A stretch of 64,000 bases of DNA from contig CAMNGP010000001.1 in NCBI GenBank assembly GCA_946538495.1, positions 57,156 through 121,155 of the forward strand, read 5' to 3'. Positions 10,046-18,418 of the stretch are shown here, in pieces; position 1 is the stretch's first letter, and each line of letters begins with the position of its first letter. The translations under genes were made by a program, and so were the position numbers. A model generated the notes under the pieces. It ran no database searches, had not been told where the DNA came from, and saw only the letters and a program-made list of their open reading frames with translations. Origin of the DNA: an uncultured Candidatus Saccharibacteria bacterium (GTDB lineage: Bacteria; Patescibacteriota; Saccharimonadia; Saccharimonadales; Saccharimonadaceae).

Positions 10046-10951
10046 ATGAGTATACCAAGTTTTCAAAGTTTTCTGTTACCGGTTTTGGAGATTTTTTCTG
10101 ATGGAAAGATGTATTCTGTTGATGAATGCTGTCGTATAATCAAGGACAAAATGAGTATTAGTGATGAGGGTGCCCAAGAGCTACTTCCAAGTGGAACTGA
10201 TACGAGGCTGCGTAATAGGGTCTATTGGTCATTAATATACTTTAACCACGCTCTCTTGTTAGAAAAACCGATTAAGATGCATTATAGAATAACTGATAGG
10301 GGAGAAGAATTGCTTGAGTCACGTCCTAGCGAGATTACGCGGAAAATGTTGAAAGAAAAATACCCTGAGTTTGCGAAGTTTTCTTCTTCGAAGAAGGAAA
10401 AAGGAGAGGATTCTGTTGATGATGGCAACCTTACTCCTGAAGAAGAACTTGATAAAGCTTTTCGGGAAATGAACGATGGCCTCGCTGATGAACTCTTGAA
10501 TAACCTATTACAAGTTGATCCTTACAGATTTGAGTATATTGTGATGGAGCTTTTAAGGAAAATGGGGTATGGAGGGATTTCAGATGAGGCCGTCAGCGTA
10601 ACGAAGAAATCCGGAGATGGCGGTATAGACGGAATAATTAATCAGGATAATCTTGGTTTGGAGAAAATCTATGTCCAGGCTAAACGATGGGCAAATAATG
10701 TCGGAAGTGTGGAAATTAGGGATTTTATAGGTTCGTTGTCAACAAATAAGTCGAGTAAAGGTTTTTTTATAACTACTTCTTCTTTTAGTGATGGGGCGTT
10801 CGAGTGCGCGAAAAGTGCCGATAAGATGGTCGTCCTTATTGATGGCGATACACTATCTAGATTAATGGTTGAATTTGGGGTAGGCGTTCAGACGGTGCAT
10901 AGTTACGATATTAAGAAGATCGATGGTGATTTTTTCGAAGTTAATAAATAA
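10046..10951 (+). CDS. Mrr-type restriction endonuclease
   Basis: Mrr_N-like N-terminus; SGDGGIDGII...VQAKRW catalytic motif. Confidence 0.88.
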   Translation: MSIPSFQSFLLPVLEIFSDGKMYSVDECCRIIKDKMSISDEGAQELLPSGTDTRLRNRVYWSLIYFNHALLLEKPIKMHYRITDRGEELLESRPSEITRKMLKEKYPEFAKFSSSKKEKGEDSVDDGNLTPEEELDKAFREMNDGLADELLNNLLQVDPYRFEYIVMELLRKMGYGGISDEAVSVTKKSGDGGIDGIINQDNLGLEKIYVQAKRWANNVGSVEIRDFIGSLSTNKSSKGFFITTSSFSDGAFECAKSADKMVVLIDGDTLSRLMVEFGVGVQTVHSYDIKKIDGDFFEVNK

Positions 10952-11009
10952 AGTAGTTTAGCTTTTAATGCAAAGATGGTTTGGTGTAATTTTTTGTGTT
11001 GACTTATTT

Positions 11010-11035
11010 ATACAACAAGAGTATACTTGTTGTAT
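11010..11035. promoter_or_regulatory. Perfect 10-bp inverted repeat overlapping the -10 of the XRE gene promoter (probable operator)
   Basis: ATACAACAAG-AGTATA-CTTGTTGTAT; promoter TTGACT (10999-11004)-N17-TATACT (11022-11027). Confidence 0.75.
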
Positions 11036-11057
11036 ATTAATAACAACAAGGAGCATT

Positions 11058-11429
11058 ATGAAATTCCATGAATTATTCAAGAAAAAAAGAATGGAAGTTG
11101 GAACGGTGCGTGAGTTCGCTAGGCAGTCTGGTTTTGATTTAGCATATATATCTAGATTGGAGAATGGTGTGACTTTGCCGCCAAAAGATAGCAAAAAACT
11201 TGCGAAGCTGGCTAAGGCTTTGAGGCTTCGTGATGATTCTGATGAATGGCAAGAGTTTATGGACCTCGCCGCTGTCGCGAAGAACGAATTACCCGAAGAC
11301 TTGCAAGATAATGAACGAATTGCTTCTGTTTTACCAGCGTTTTATCGAACATTGAGGAATAAGGAGCTAGACGAGACGGAGGTAAAGAAACTCTTAGACA
11401 TGATTAAGAATTCTGGAAAGGAGGATTAA
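11058..11429 (+). CDS. XRE-family HTH transcriptional regulator
   Basis: VREFARQSGFDLAYISRLENGVTLPP; SD AAGGAG, ATG at 11058. Confidence 0.88.
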   Translation: MKFHELFKKKRMEVGTVREFARQSGFDLAYISRLENGVTLPPKDSKKLAKLAKALRLRDDSDEWQEFMDLAAVAKNELPEDLQDNERIASVLPAFYRTLRNKELDETEVKKLLDMIKNSGKED

Positions 11430-11434
11430 TCGAT

Positions 11435-12058
11435 ATGGTTTATTTAGGTGAGGGTGGGAGAGTTCCTTACTTAAATAAGAATAATATAGTAAGGAATGTG
11501 GAGGATACGCTGGAGGAATGTTGGAATGGGGCATTTCCAGTCGACGTGGAAGCTATTTGTGATGATTTAGGAATTGGGATTCTGCCGATTATTGATTTAT
11601 CAAAGACATTTCGAGTGGATGCTTTTATTTCAGCGGATTTTAGAACAATCTATGTTGATAGTCGTGAGTTTGAGAGAGATAGTCACAGATATAGGTTTAG
11701 TGTAGCGCATGAACTTGGGCACTTTGTTTTACATCGTAAGTATTGCCCCCATGTCACTAAAAGTTTAGATGAATGGTTCCGGTTTTTCCGTCGATTTACT
11801 AATGATTATGCAGAATTTCAGGCCAATTATTTTGCTGGAAACTTATTAGTGCCAGAAGCGGAATTAGTACGAGTACTTAACGATGGATTTGATGGAAGTT
11901 TTGTAAGAAATTATTGGAATGCTAGTCCTAGCGAGCTGGGGAGAATATTGATGAAAGTCCGTAGACACTTCAGAGTTTCCGACGATGTGATTGCGAGAAG
12001 AATGAGAGATGCTTTTCCGGGCGTAGATGAAATTGACAATAATAAAAAGTGGAGGTAA
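11435..12058 (+). CDS. ImmA/IrrE-family metallopeptidase
   Basis: VAHELGHFVLH motif, EFQANYFAGNLLVPE. Confidence 0.9.
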   Translation: MVYLGEGGRVPYLNKNNIVRNVEDTLEECWNGAFPVDVEAICDDLGIGILPIIDLSKTFRVDAFISADFRTIYVDSREFERDSHRYRFSVAHELGHFVLHRKYCPHVTKSLDEWFRFFRRFTNDYAEFQANYFAGNLLVPEAELVRVLNDGFDGSFVRNYWNASPSELGRILMKVRRHFRVSDDVIARRMRDAFPGVDEIDNNKKWR

Positions 12059-12060
12059 AA

Positions 12061-12357
12061 ATGACAACAAAAACAAGCAGAGCAAAGACTAAGGCTAAGT
12101 TGCAGTTGGTTTGGGAACGAGGAAAAAGATGTGCGATTTGTGGGAAAAAGATTAAAAGTTTAGATGATCTCACAATTGATCACATTGTGCCATTGGCGGA
12201 AGGCGGCAAGAATGTAATAGAAAACTATCAGCTCGCCCACAAAGCGTGTAATGAGGCAAAGGGCAGTTTGTTGCCGGATGAACATGAAAAATTGCTGAAA
12301 TATAACAGACGACGTATATTATGGATGAGGATACGAAGGGGTATTGTGGTGTGGTAA
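12061..12357 (+). CDS. HNH endonuclease
   Basis: CAICGKKI..LTIDHIVPLAEGGKN..ENYQLAHKACN. Confidence 0.9.
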   Translation: MTTKTSRAKTKAKLQLVWERGKRCAICGKKIKSLDDLTIDHIVPLAEGGKNVIENYQLAHKACNEAKGSLLPDEHEKLLKYNRRRILWMRIRRGIVVW

Positions 12358-12411
12358 TGATTCAATCATGGAGCGTAGTAAGTAATTTGTAAAGTATGGT
12401 ATAATTAAGGG

Positions 12412-12555
12412 GCAATACATCAACATTAACAGTTTGGCAATACGCTAACCTTAGTTTCTATAAAAGGGAAAGTGGGACCCTCATCGGCCCAATTTTGGCC
12501 CCTTTATGGAAGCTAATGTTGGTGTATTGCAAACCGTATGGGGGTTCCATTTTTT
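12412..12555 (+). ncRNA. Candidate structured leader RNA (copy 1): long stem with apical loop pairing to downstream 14-nt segment + U-run
   Basis: 17-bp stem 12412-12428/12514-12530; inner 18-bp helix 12451-12468/12499-12516; 14-bp helix 12471-12484/12538-12551; TTTTTT; promoter TGGTATAAT at 12400-12405. Confidence 0.65.
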
Positions 12556-12611
12556 GTGGTAAATGAATTGGGCCCTAGTAGTTGTCGTATTGCAGAAAGA
12601 AGTTTTCTGCA

Positions 12612-13274
12612 ATGCCCCAAAAGAATCAAAAAGTTGTAGAAAACTCTTCTTCACGGAAGAGTTTTTCTGTTAAGAAAGGTATTAAGTCGCGAGACCGCGT
12701 GCGGAATCGGGGCGAGGTTTTTACGGAGCTTCGGGAAATCAATAATATTCTGGACCTGACGGCGGATGCGCATCGGAATTATAAAGATCAGAGAATCTTG
12801 GAGCCGGCTTGCGGGAATGGAAACTTCTTGGTGGTGATACTGGAGAGGCGGCTTGCAGATATTAAAAAGGCAATTAAGAAAAAGAACCAAGATGATACGG
12901 AATTTGCAATACTAACGGCACTATCTACCATGTATGGCGTGGATATTATGCCGGATAATATCAAAGAGTGTCATGAACGGCTCAAATCAATAATTGAGAA
13001 GTTTTATAAAGAAAGAGTACCGACGAAAAATCGTAGGCCGGAGTTTTTTGATGCCGTGAAGGAGATATTGCGTACGAATATTCAGCTTGGTGACATGCTG
13101 AATGGTAAAGAGAAGATTTGTTTTGTGGAATATACGGTGCCGCGCGATTATTATTTCGTGCGGAATGAATATAGATTGGTGGATTTGGAATTAGGGATTT
13201 TGTCGTCGAAGAAACGAATAAAACCAACGCATTATTTAAAAATAGGAGGAGAAAATGCCAACGAATGTAAGTAA
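12612..13274 (+). CDS. MTase-fold protein (SAM-binding motif, no NPPY seen), upstream partner of the Eco57I-like MTase
   Basis: RILEPACGNGNFLVVILERRL; GVDIMPDNI; start placed at ATG 12612 rather than 12582. Confidence 0.7.
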   Translation: MPQKNQKVVENSSSRKSFSVKKGIKSRDRVRNRGEVFTELREINNILDLTADAHRNYKDQRILEPACGNGNFLVVILERRLADIKKAIKKKNQDDTEFAILTALSTMYGVDIMPDNIKECHERLKSIIEKFYKERVPTKNRRPEFFDAVKEILRTNIQLGDMLNGKEKICFVEYTVPRDYYFVRNEYRLVDLELGILSSKKRIKPTHYLKIGGENANECK

Positions 13275-14805
13275 AAACTTACTAAATCTTTCGCACTATT
13301 ATAAGGATAGGCGAAATCCGGATATTTTGGATTGCATTGCTAATCTTAGTTCGGATGAAGTATTTACGCCACCGGAGCTAGCGGATAAGGTACTGGACTT
13401 ACTACCAGAGGAAGTGTGGAGCAATCCGAATCTAAAATGGCTGGATCCAGCTTGCAAGACGGGTGTGTTTTTAAGACAGATTGCGATTCGTCTGATGGTG
13501 GGGCTGAAGGATGCGATTCCGGATGAAGCGGAGAGACGTGAGCATATTTTTAAGAAAATGTTGTATGGGATGCCGATTACAAGACTTACGGCATTAATGA
13601 GCCGGCGAAGCGTGTATTACGCGAAGAATGCGATGAGCGACAAGTCGGTAGTGAAGTTCAATGACAATGAAGGGAATATCATCTTTGTGCCGATGGAACA
13701 TCATTTTAAGATGGGGAAATGTACGTTTTGTGGACTATCACAAAACGAGAAGGTGCTCGGTAGTCGTGATGGAATGGGGGAGTTAGAAAACCATGCATAT
13801 CAATTTATCCATTTAAAAGAGGAGACATTAAAAACTATGAAATTTGATGTGATTGTGGGGAATCCACCATATCAACTTGGGGATGGTGGGGGTGTTGGTT
13901 CTTCCGCTATGCCCATATATCATTTGTTTATACAACAGGCAAAACGACTAAATGCTAGGTATATAGCATTTATTGTGCCTTCTCGTTGGTTTGCTGGAGG
14001 GAAGGGGCTAGATAGCTTCCGGGATGAGATGCTGAATGACAAGCATATTAAGAAGATAGTTGATTACCCAAATGCTAATGATTGTTTCCCTGGGGTTGAG
14101 ATAAAAGGTGGTGTCAATTATTTTATTTGGGATAGAGACTACAGTGGAGATTGTGAGATTACGAATGTTTATGGAGAAGATTTTTCATCTCTCGCAAAAA
14201 GAAAACTTAATGAATGGGATATTCTAATTAGATGGAATGATGGAACGTCGATTTTGAGAAAAGTCCAAAAAATGGGAGAAGAAACTTTAGATAAAAAAGT
14301 TTCTTCAAGGAGGCCTTTTGGTTTTGGCAGTAATTATTCGAAGTATGATCAGATTAATAACCCAGATAAGGTTAAACTGTACATGATGAATAAAAAAACT
14401 GGATATATTCCGAGGACTTTGGTTCAGCAATCGACGAATTTAATAGATGCAGATAAGGTTTTATTAGCAAAGGCAGGTAGCGTGAACGGCGTTTATCCGA
14501 ACAATATAATCGGAACAGTCTTTGTTGCTGACAAGCCTAGCGTTTGCACAGAAACGTTTCTAGTTGTTGGCCCTTTTCGATCTAATGCAGATGCTGAGTA
14601 TTTTGTAGATTATATGAAAACGAAATTTGTGAGGTTTATGATAATGCTACGGACTCCTACGCAGAATATGAGTAAAGCTTGTTTTTCGTTTGTACCGGAT
14701 TTACCAATGGACCATAAATGGACGGATGAGGAACTGTACAAAAGATACGATTTGTCAGAAGACGAAATTAGCTTTATCGAAAAAATGATTAAGGAGATGG
14801 AATAA
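13255..14805 (+). CDS. Eco57I-like N6-adenine DNA methyltransferase
   Basis: LDPACKTGVFLRQIA motif I; FDVIVGNPPYQLGDGG motif IV. Confidence 0.88.
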   Translation: MPTNVSKNLLNLSHYYKDRRNPDILDCIANLSSDEVFTPPELADKVLDLLPEEVWSNPNLKWLDPACKTGVFLRQIAIRLMVGLKDAIPDEAERREHIFKKMLYGMPITRLTALMSRRSVYYAKNAMSDKSVVKFNDNEGNIIFVPMEHHFKMGKCTFCGLSQNEKVLGSRDGMGELENHAYQFIHLKEETLKTMKFDVIVGNPPYQLGDGGGVGSSAMPIYHLFIQQAKRLNARYIAFIVPSRWFAGGKGLDSFRDEMLNDKHIKKIVDYPNANDCFPGVEIKGGVNYFIWDRDYSGDCEITNVYGEDFSSLAKRKLNEWDILIRWNDGTSILRKVQKMGEETLDKKVSSRRPFGFGSNYSKYDQINNPDKVKLYMMNKKTGYIPRTLVQQSTNLIDADKVLLAKAGSVNGVYPNNIIGTVFVADKPSVCTETFLVVGPFRSNADAEYFVDYMKTKFVRFMIMLRTPTQNMSKACFSFVPDLPMDHKWTDEELYKRYDLSEDEISFIEKMIKEME

Positions 14806-15371
14806 TGGCATTAGTAAATAGAGATAGGGAGAAAGACCTGAATGACTACGAAAAAATAGCCGACGTAATAATAAGCCATTCTGAAATAGATAAAATAATG
14901 TCTGAATTATTAGCTGCATTTATTGGTGACGATATTGAGTTGTCTTATGCTATCAACGATAGCGCAAAACTAAGCTTTGAACAGAAACGGATTCTCTTGA
15001 CGGAAATAATAAAAAGATATAAAGATAGCAATTGGAAGAAAGAGTTGCTGTTCTTTTTAAAAACAATTCAGAATCTTGAACAATTTCGAAATAAAATTGC
15101 ACACGGTAATACATTGAGAGAGATATTAAGAAAAAAGACTTTGAATGAGATACCGTATTTACGCAATAATTCAATCTTCCAAAAAGAGTGGCCACAGGAT
15201 ATAGATATTGACGTTTTATACAGTAATTATAATGAAGTGTTAAGTACGAATAATCCGTATGTGAAAAAAGAATACTTAATAAAAGGCCAAACTGATGACT
15301 TGTATTTTTTGATAGATAGATTGGAACAAATACCACCAAGCGAAATAATAGAGGAGATTAAAAATGAGTGA
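14805..15371 (+). CDS. HEPN-like protein in RM operon
   Basis: All-helical sequence with LEQFRNKIAHGN (RxxxxH-type) motif; start overlaps upstream stop. Confidence 0.5.
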   Translation: MALVNRDREKDLNDYEKIADVIISHSEIDKIMSELLAAFIGDDIELSYAINDSAKLSFEQKRILLTEIIKRYKDSNWKKELLFFLKTIQNLEQFRNKIAHGNTLREILRKKTLNEIPYLRNNSIFQKEWPQDIDIDVLYSNYNEVLSTNNPYVKKEYLIKGQTDDLYFLIDRLEQIPPSEIIEEIKNE

Positions 15372-17853
15372 CATTTTGAATTATCAAGCCAAGCCGAGGC
15401 AGATTTATGCCTATACGGCGAATGGACAAATTGGGATTAAGGTGGGGGATACGACGAAGGATGATGTAAATATTCGAATTCAACAAGGGCTAGTGAATAC
15501 GCCGAACCCGCAATATCATATTGAATTTGTGGATTATGCGGTTACCGTTGATGGGCATTTGTTTCGCGATTATGATGTACATCATGCGCTAGAAGATTTA
15601 GGTGTAAAGCGATTGAAGAATCAAGATGGTTCGAGTACAGAATGGTTCGAGACGGATGTTGCGACGGTTAGGCAAGCATTCCTGACAGTGAAACATGGTC
15701 GGATGGTTCAGAAAGCTCGGACGAAAGATTATGCACCCCGTGACGAGCAGAAGAAATTTATCCGTGAGACGGAATCGTATTTTAGAACTTATGATGCGAA
15801 TCCGAAGAACGATAAGGCGCCACATTATTTATGGAATGCGAAAATGCGTTTTGGGAAAACTTTTACGGCGTATGAACTCGCTAAGAAAATGAATTGGAAG
15901 CGGATTTTGGTGCTAACTTATAAACCAGCGACGGCGAAACAGTGGCGTGATGATTTGGAAGAGCATATTGATTTTGAAGGTTGGCAATTCATTAAGGGCG
16001 GTGATTATGATTGGAATAAGATTGACCAGTCGCAACCGATTGTGTGGTTTGCAAGCTATCAAGATATCTTGGGAAGAGATAAAGGCAAGACGGTAAAAGA
16101 AAAGTTTATCAAGATGTATGAGCAATCGTGGGATGCGATGTTCGTGGATGAATACCATTTCGGAGCGTGGCGTGATGCGGCGAAAGAACTGGGGCAAGCA
16201 AAAGATGACAACGAGACGGTGATGCCAGAAGAGGGCGATGAGGAGGGTGAAATTGAGGCGACGATGCCGCTTGACGTGAAACACTATGTGTATCTGTCGG
16301 GAACGCCATTCCGGGCGATTGCGGATGGGGAATTTGCGGAGGATCAGATTTCGAACTGGACTTATGCAGATGAGCAGAGAAAGAAAGAGGAATATGCGGG
16401 GCGTAAAGATAACCCTTATGCGGAGTTACCGCAAATTGTGATGATGACATATAAGATGCCAGAGAAGTTGCGCGAAGTGGCGATGCAGGGAGAATTTAAT
16501 GAATTTGATCTCAATACCTTCTTTGCGGCGAAGAAAAATGAGCAGGGCGAATATGTATTTGACCGCGAAAATGATGTGCAAGCGTTTTTGTCGATTTTAC
16601 ATGGAGCTAATCTGGAACAAAATGTTGAGGATGGGTTTGCAGCAAAGAGGCCACCAATTCCGTATGAAGATGCAAGACTTTTATCTGTGCTCAATCATAC
16701 CTTTTGGTTACTACCAAATGTTCCGAGTTGTAAGGCGATGAAAAGGTTGTTAGAGCGAAACAACTTCTTTAGGCAGTATAAGATTGTTTGTGCAGCAGGA
16801 AATGAAGCTGGGATGGGCGAGGCGGCACTTGTGCCAGTGATGGAGGCGATAACTGATGATCCATTTTCGACAAAAACGATTACACTGTCATGTCAAAAAT
16901 TAACGACTGGCGTAACAGTAAGACCTTGGACTGGCGTGTTTTTCCTGCGTAATATTACGGCGCCGGAAACATATTTTCAGGCGGGATTTCGAGCACAGTC
17001 ACCATGGTCTTATACGAACGAGGCAGGTGAAAAGGAAATCTTTAAGGAAACTTGCTATGTGTTTGATTTTGCGCCGACGAGAGCGATTAAGCTAATATCG
17101 GATTATGTTTCTGGGTTGGGGGTAGGTGATAAGAGAAAACCAGAAGAGCAAATTCAAGAGTTTTTGCACTTTTTGCCAATACTAAGTTATGACGGATATG
17201 TAATGCAATCGCTTGACGCGAAGTCGGTGCTGGATATTTCGACATTTGGGATTGGTTCGACGATGCTCGCGAGACGATGGCAATCGGCGAGATTGGTGGA
17301 TGTTTCGAATGTGGTATTGGAAAAGGTACTCAATAATGCCGAGCTGATGGCGGCGCTAGAAAAGATTGAGGACTTCCGGAATCTGAGGCAAGATATGACA
17401 AAGGTGATTGCGAGAGAGAAGGCGATTAATCAGACGAAGAAGGAAGGAAAGGAATTAACGCCGCGGGAGAAGAAAGAAAAGAAAGAGAATGATGGATTTA
17501 AGAAAAAGTTGCGAGAAAAACTATTGAAGTTTCTCACGCGAGTGCCAGTATTTATGTATCTGACTGAATATCGTGAGGAAACTCTGAAAGATGTGATTAC
17601 GCAGCTTGAGCCGGAGTTATTTACTAGAGTGACTGGGATTACAGTGCGAGATTTTGAACTGATGTGCGAAATTGGCGTATTTAATAAGGGGCACGTGAAT
17701 GAAGCGGTATATCAATTTAGGAGATTTGAGGATTCATCACTTAATTATGTTGGTGGTCATGATGAAGTGGGCGATATGATGGCGCTAATTGGTGGGTTTG
17801 ATGCGGTGGTGACTAGGGAGGAAGCGGATGAAATAATTGAGGGAGTAGTGTAA
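15364..17853 (+). CDS. GIY-YIG/T5orf172-like nuclease fused to SF2 DEAD/DEAH helicase (restriction subunit)
   Basis: IYAYTANGQIGIKVGDT...RI...EWF; NAKMRFGKTFTAYELAKK Walker A; VDEYHFGAW; YLSGTPFRA. Confidence 0.8.
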   Translation: MSDILNYQAKPRQIYAYTANGQIGIKVGDTTKDDVNIRIQQGLVNTPNPQYHIEFVDYAVTVDGHLFRDYDVHHALEDLGVKRLKNQDGSSTEWFETDVATVRQAFLTVKHGRMVQKARTKDYAPRDEQKKFIRETESYFRTYDANPKNDKAPHYLWNAKMRFGKTFTAYELAKKMNWKRILVLTYKPATAKQWRDDLEEHIDFEGWQFIKGGDYDWNKIDQSQPIVWFASYQDILGRDKGKTVKEKFIKMYEQSWDAMFVDEYHFGAWRDAAKELGQAKDDNETVMPEEGDEEGEIEATMPLDVKHYVYLSGTPFRAIADGEFAEDQISNWTYADEQRKKEEYAGRKDNPYAELPQIVMMTYKMPEKLREVAMQGEFNEFDLNTFFAAKKNEQGEYVFDRENDVQAFLSILHGANLEQNVEDGFAAKRPPIPYEDARLLSVLNHTFWLLPNVPSCKAMKRLLERNNFFRQYKIVCAAGNEAGMGEAALVPVMEAITDDPFSTKTITLSCQKLTTGVTVRPWTGVFFLRNITAPETYFQAGFRAQSPWSYTNEAGEKEIFKETCYVFDFAPTRAIKLISDYVSGLGVGDKRKPEEQIQEFLHFLPILSYDGYVMQSLDAKSVLDISTFGIGSTMLARRWQSARLVDVSNVVLEKVLNNAELMAALEKIEDFRNLRQDMTKVIAREKAINQTKKEGKELTPREKKEKKENDGFKKKLREKLLKFLTRVPVFMYLTEYREETLKDVITQLEPELFTRVTGITVRDFELMCEIGVFNKGHVNEAVYQFRRFEDSSLNYVGGHDEVGDMMALIGGFDAVVTREEADEIIEGVV

Positions 17854-18320
17854 TGATAATGACAAATGTGGAACTGGGAGATTCTGTTCAGAAGATAGGT
17901 TTTCCTTCTGGGATTGTTGATGAATTAAAGAAAATCGGGATTAGTACAGTTGGGGATTTAGTTAGCAAAGATACGGATGGGCTATTTGATGATAATTTTA
18001 CCCTCAAGAATTATTTGAGTAGATTCTTTATAATAAATGCAGGTGGCGGTGAAAAGGAAAACAAAAAAGAAGAAGAAACGATTAGGTTTGATGGGTTTAC
18101 GTTCCAAAAGGATTTACAGCAGTTTATAAAAGAACATTATGCTAAACAAATAGAAATTCGATATAAAACGCATCGGGCTAAAAGCGATAAGAGATGGCGG
18201 CGGGTTGAAGTAGCTGGGCAAAATGAGGATCTTTTATTTACCAATGATGTTCGTTCGTCTGGTAAACGCGTCGCTTATGTGAAAGAAAAAATTGTAGAGT
18301 TCCGCGAAGTGAATGATTAA
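17853..18320 (+). CDS. Hypothetical, HhH/RpoA-CTD-like N-terminus; last ORF of RM operon
   Basis: PSGIVDELKKIGISTVGDLV; start adjacent to upstream stop. Confidence 0.5.
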   Translation: MIMTNVELGDSVQKIGFPSGIVDELKKIGISTVGDLVSKDTDGLFDDNFTLKNYLSRFFIINAGGGEKENKKEEETIRFDGFTFQKDLQQFIKEHYAKQIEIRYKTHRAKSDKRWRRVEVAGQNEDLLFTNDVRSSGKRVAYVKEKIVEFREVND

Positions 18321-18418
18321 AACATTTGATAGTCGTTTATGATGGCGATATGGATAGAATTAACATATACGGAACTAAAAATATTGATGCGAATGAGAGA
18401 AGAGGGCTGTTCTAGAAT

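Noticed and set aside
12582-12611. Upstream TTG start for the MTase-fold ORF
   Set aside because: Region forms the TTGCAGAAA/TTTCTGCAA hairpin; ATG at 12612 is a better start and gives the same 61-nt spacing as in the other leader.
12412-12612. Leader RNA considered as retron ncRNA, tracrRNA or omega-RNA
   Set aside because: No reverse transcriptase, Cas, IscB or TnpB gene nearby; the small HNH protein does not look like IscB, and a similar RNA precedes an unrelated surface gene.
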